Origin: an uncultured Flavobacteriales bacterium
GTDB lineage: Bacteria; Bacteroidota; Bacteroidia; Flavobacteriales_D; Crocinitomicaceae
Reading direction: 5' to 3'
Assembly (NCBI GenBank): GCA_937973685.1
Contig: CALJKJ010000046.1
Span: 1-14,884 of the forward strand
Length of the DNA stretch: 14,884 nt
Shown one piece after another: positions 14,798-14,884 of this stretch (the first letter of the stretch is position 1; each line of letters starts with the position of its first letter). The position numbers and the translations under genes are program-made. The notes under the pieces were generated by a model. The model was not told the DNA's origin, made no database searches, and saw only the letters and a program-made list of their open reading frames with translations.

Positions 14798-14884
14798 AAC
14801 TGAAGTTTCCACACCGTTTGTGTCATCAGTTCTCATAATTCTTAGTATTTGTTCTAAAAATTCATTCAATTCATCATTTTCGTT
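14795..14884 (-). CDS. 3' end of a gene cut by the right window edge
   Basis: On the minus strand the frame is open from the window edge to a TAG at 14795-14797. It encodes 29 residues that read as a helical, acidic tail (NENDELNEFLEQILRIMR, then TDDTNGVETSV). It is too short to identify. The gap to the S8 protease start at 14719 is 75 nt, so the two could share a transcript or the protease could have its own promoter in the gap. Confidence 0.55.
   Translation of the reverse strand, partial: NENDELNEFLEQILRIMRTDDTNGVETSV

Noticed and set aside
1..14884. tRNA or rRNA genes
   Set aside because: No tRNA-like cloverleaf ends or conserved rRNA stretches were noticed by eye on either strand; a covariance-model scan was not possible.

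Overview
The window comes from a low-GC Bacteroidota genome, most likely a flavobacterium-like member (Fluviicola or a relative is a guess). The main evidence is two adjacent genes for secreted proteins ending in type IX secretion (T9SS) sorting domains with a YPNP/SPNP start. TTCAATC-type intergenic repeats, weak Shine-Dalgarno signals and possible TTTG / TAnnTTTG promoter boxes agree with this. From 1903 to the right edge every gene is on the minus strand. Only the leftmost pair of genes is on the plus strand.

Layout from left to right. Positions 1-562 hold a possible gene tail, a gene-free stretch with a perfect 11-bp inverted repeat, and a heptanucleotide tandem repeat that stops just before the first start codon. 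Positions 563-1882 (+) hold a DnaC/IstB-type AAA+ ATPase followed by a cytoplasmic zinc amidase of the T7-lysozyme/PGRP type; the pair may be a phage or mobile-element relic. Positions 1903-3978 (-) hold rmuC between two small unknown genes, with a 1-nt gap on one side.

Positions 4093-10270 (-) hold the most interesting region: four tightly coupled genes, in transcription order a DUF4297-like PD-(D/E)XK nuclease, a HerA-type hexameric ATPase, a large ABC/SMC-like AAA ATPase resembling PtuA, and an HNH nuclease resembling PtuB. HerA plus DUF4297 is a known anti-phage pair, and PtuA plus PtuB is the Septu pair. Here both pairs share one overlapping operon: a 1-nt gap, then 13- and 14-nt overlaps. 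I infer either a composite four-component defence system or two fused defence modules. A 48-codon reading frame (10281-10427) lies 10 nt upstream of the first nuclease, behind a plausible Bacteroidota promoter. It is either a small operon leader or the stump of a gene lost at the island edge.

Positions 10626-10955 (-) hold a small GIY-YIG-like protein. Positions 11006-14719 (-) hold the two T9SS cargo genes: a short PKD/SprB-repeat-like secreted protein and a large subtilisin-family (S8) protease. An 18-bp perfect hairpin lies between them. A gene tail of 29 codons runs off the right edge.
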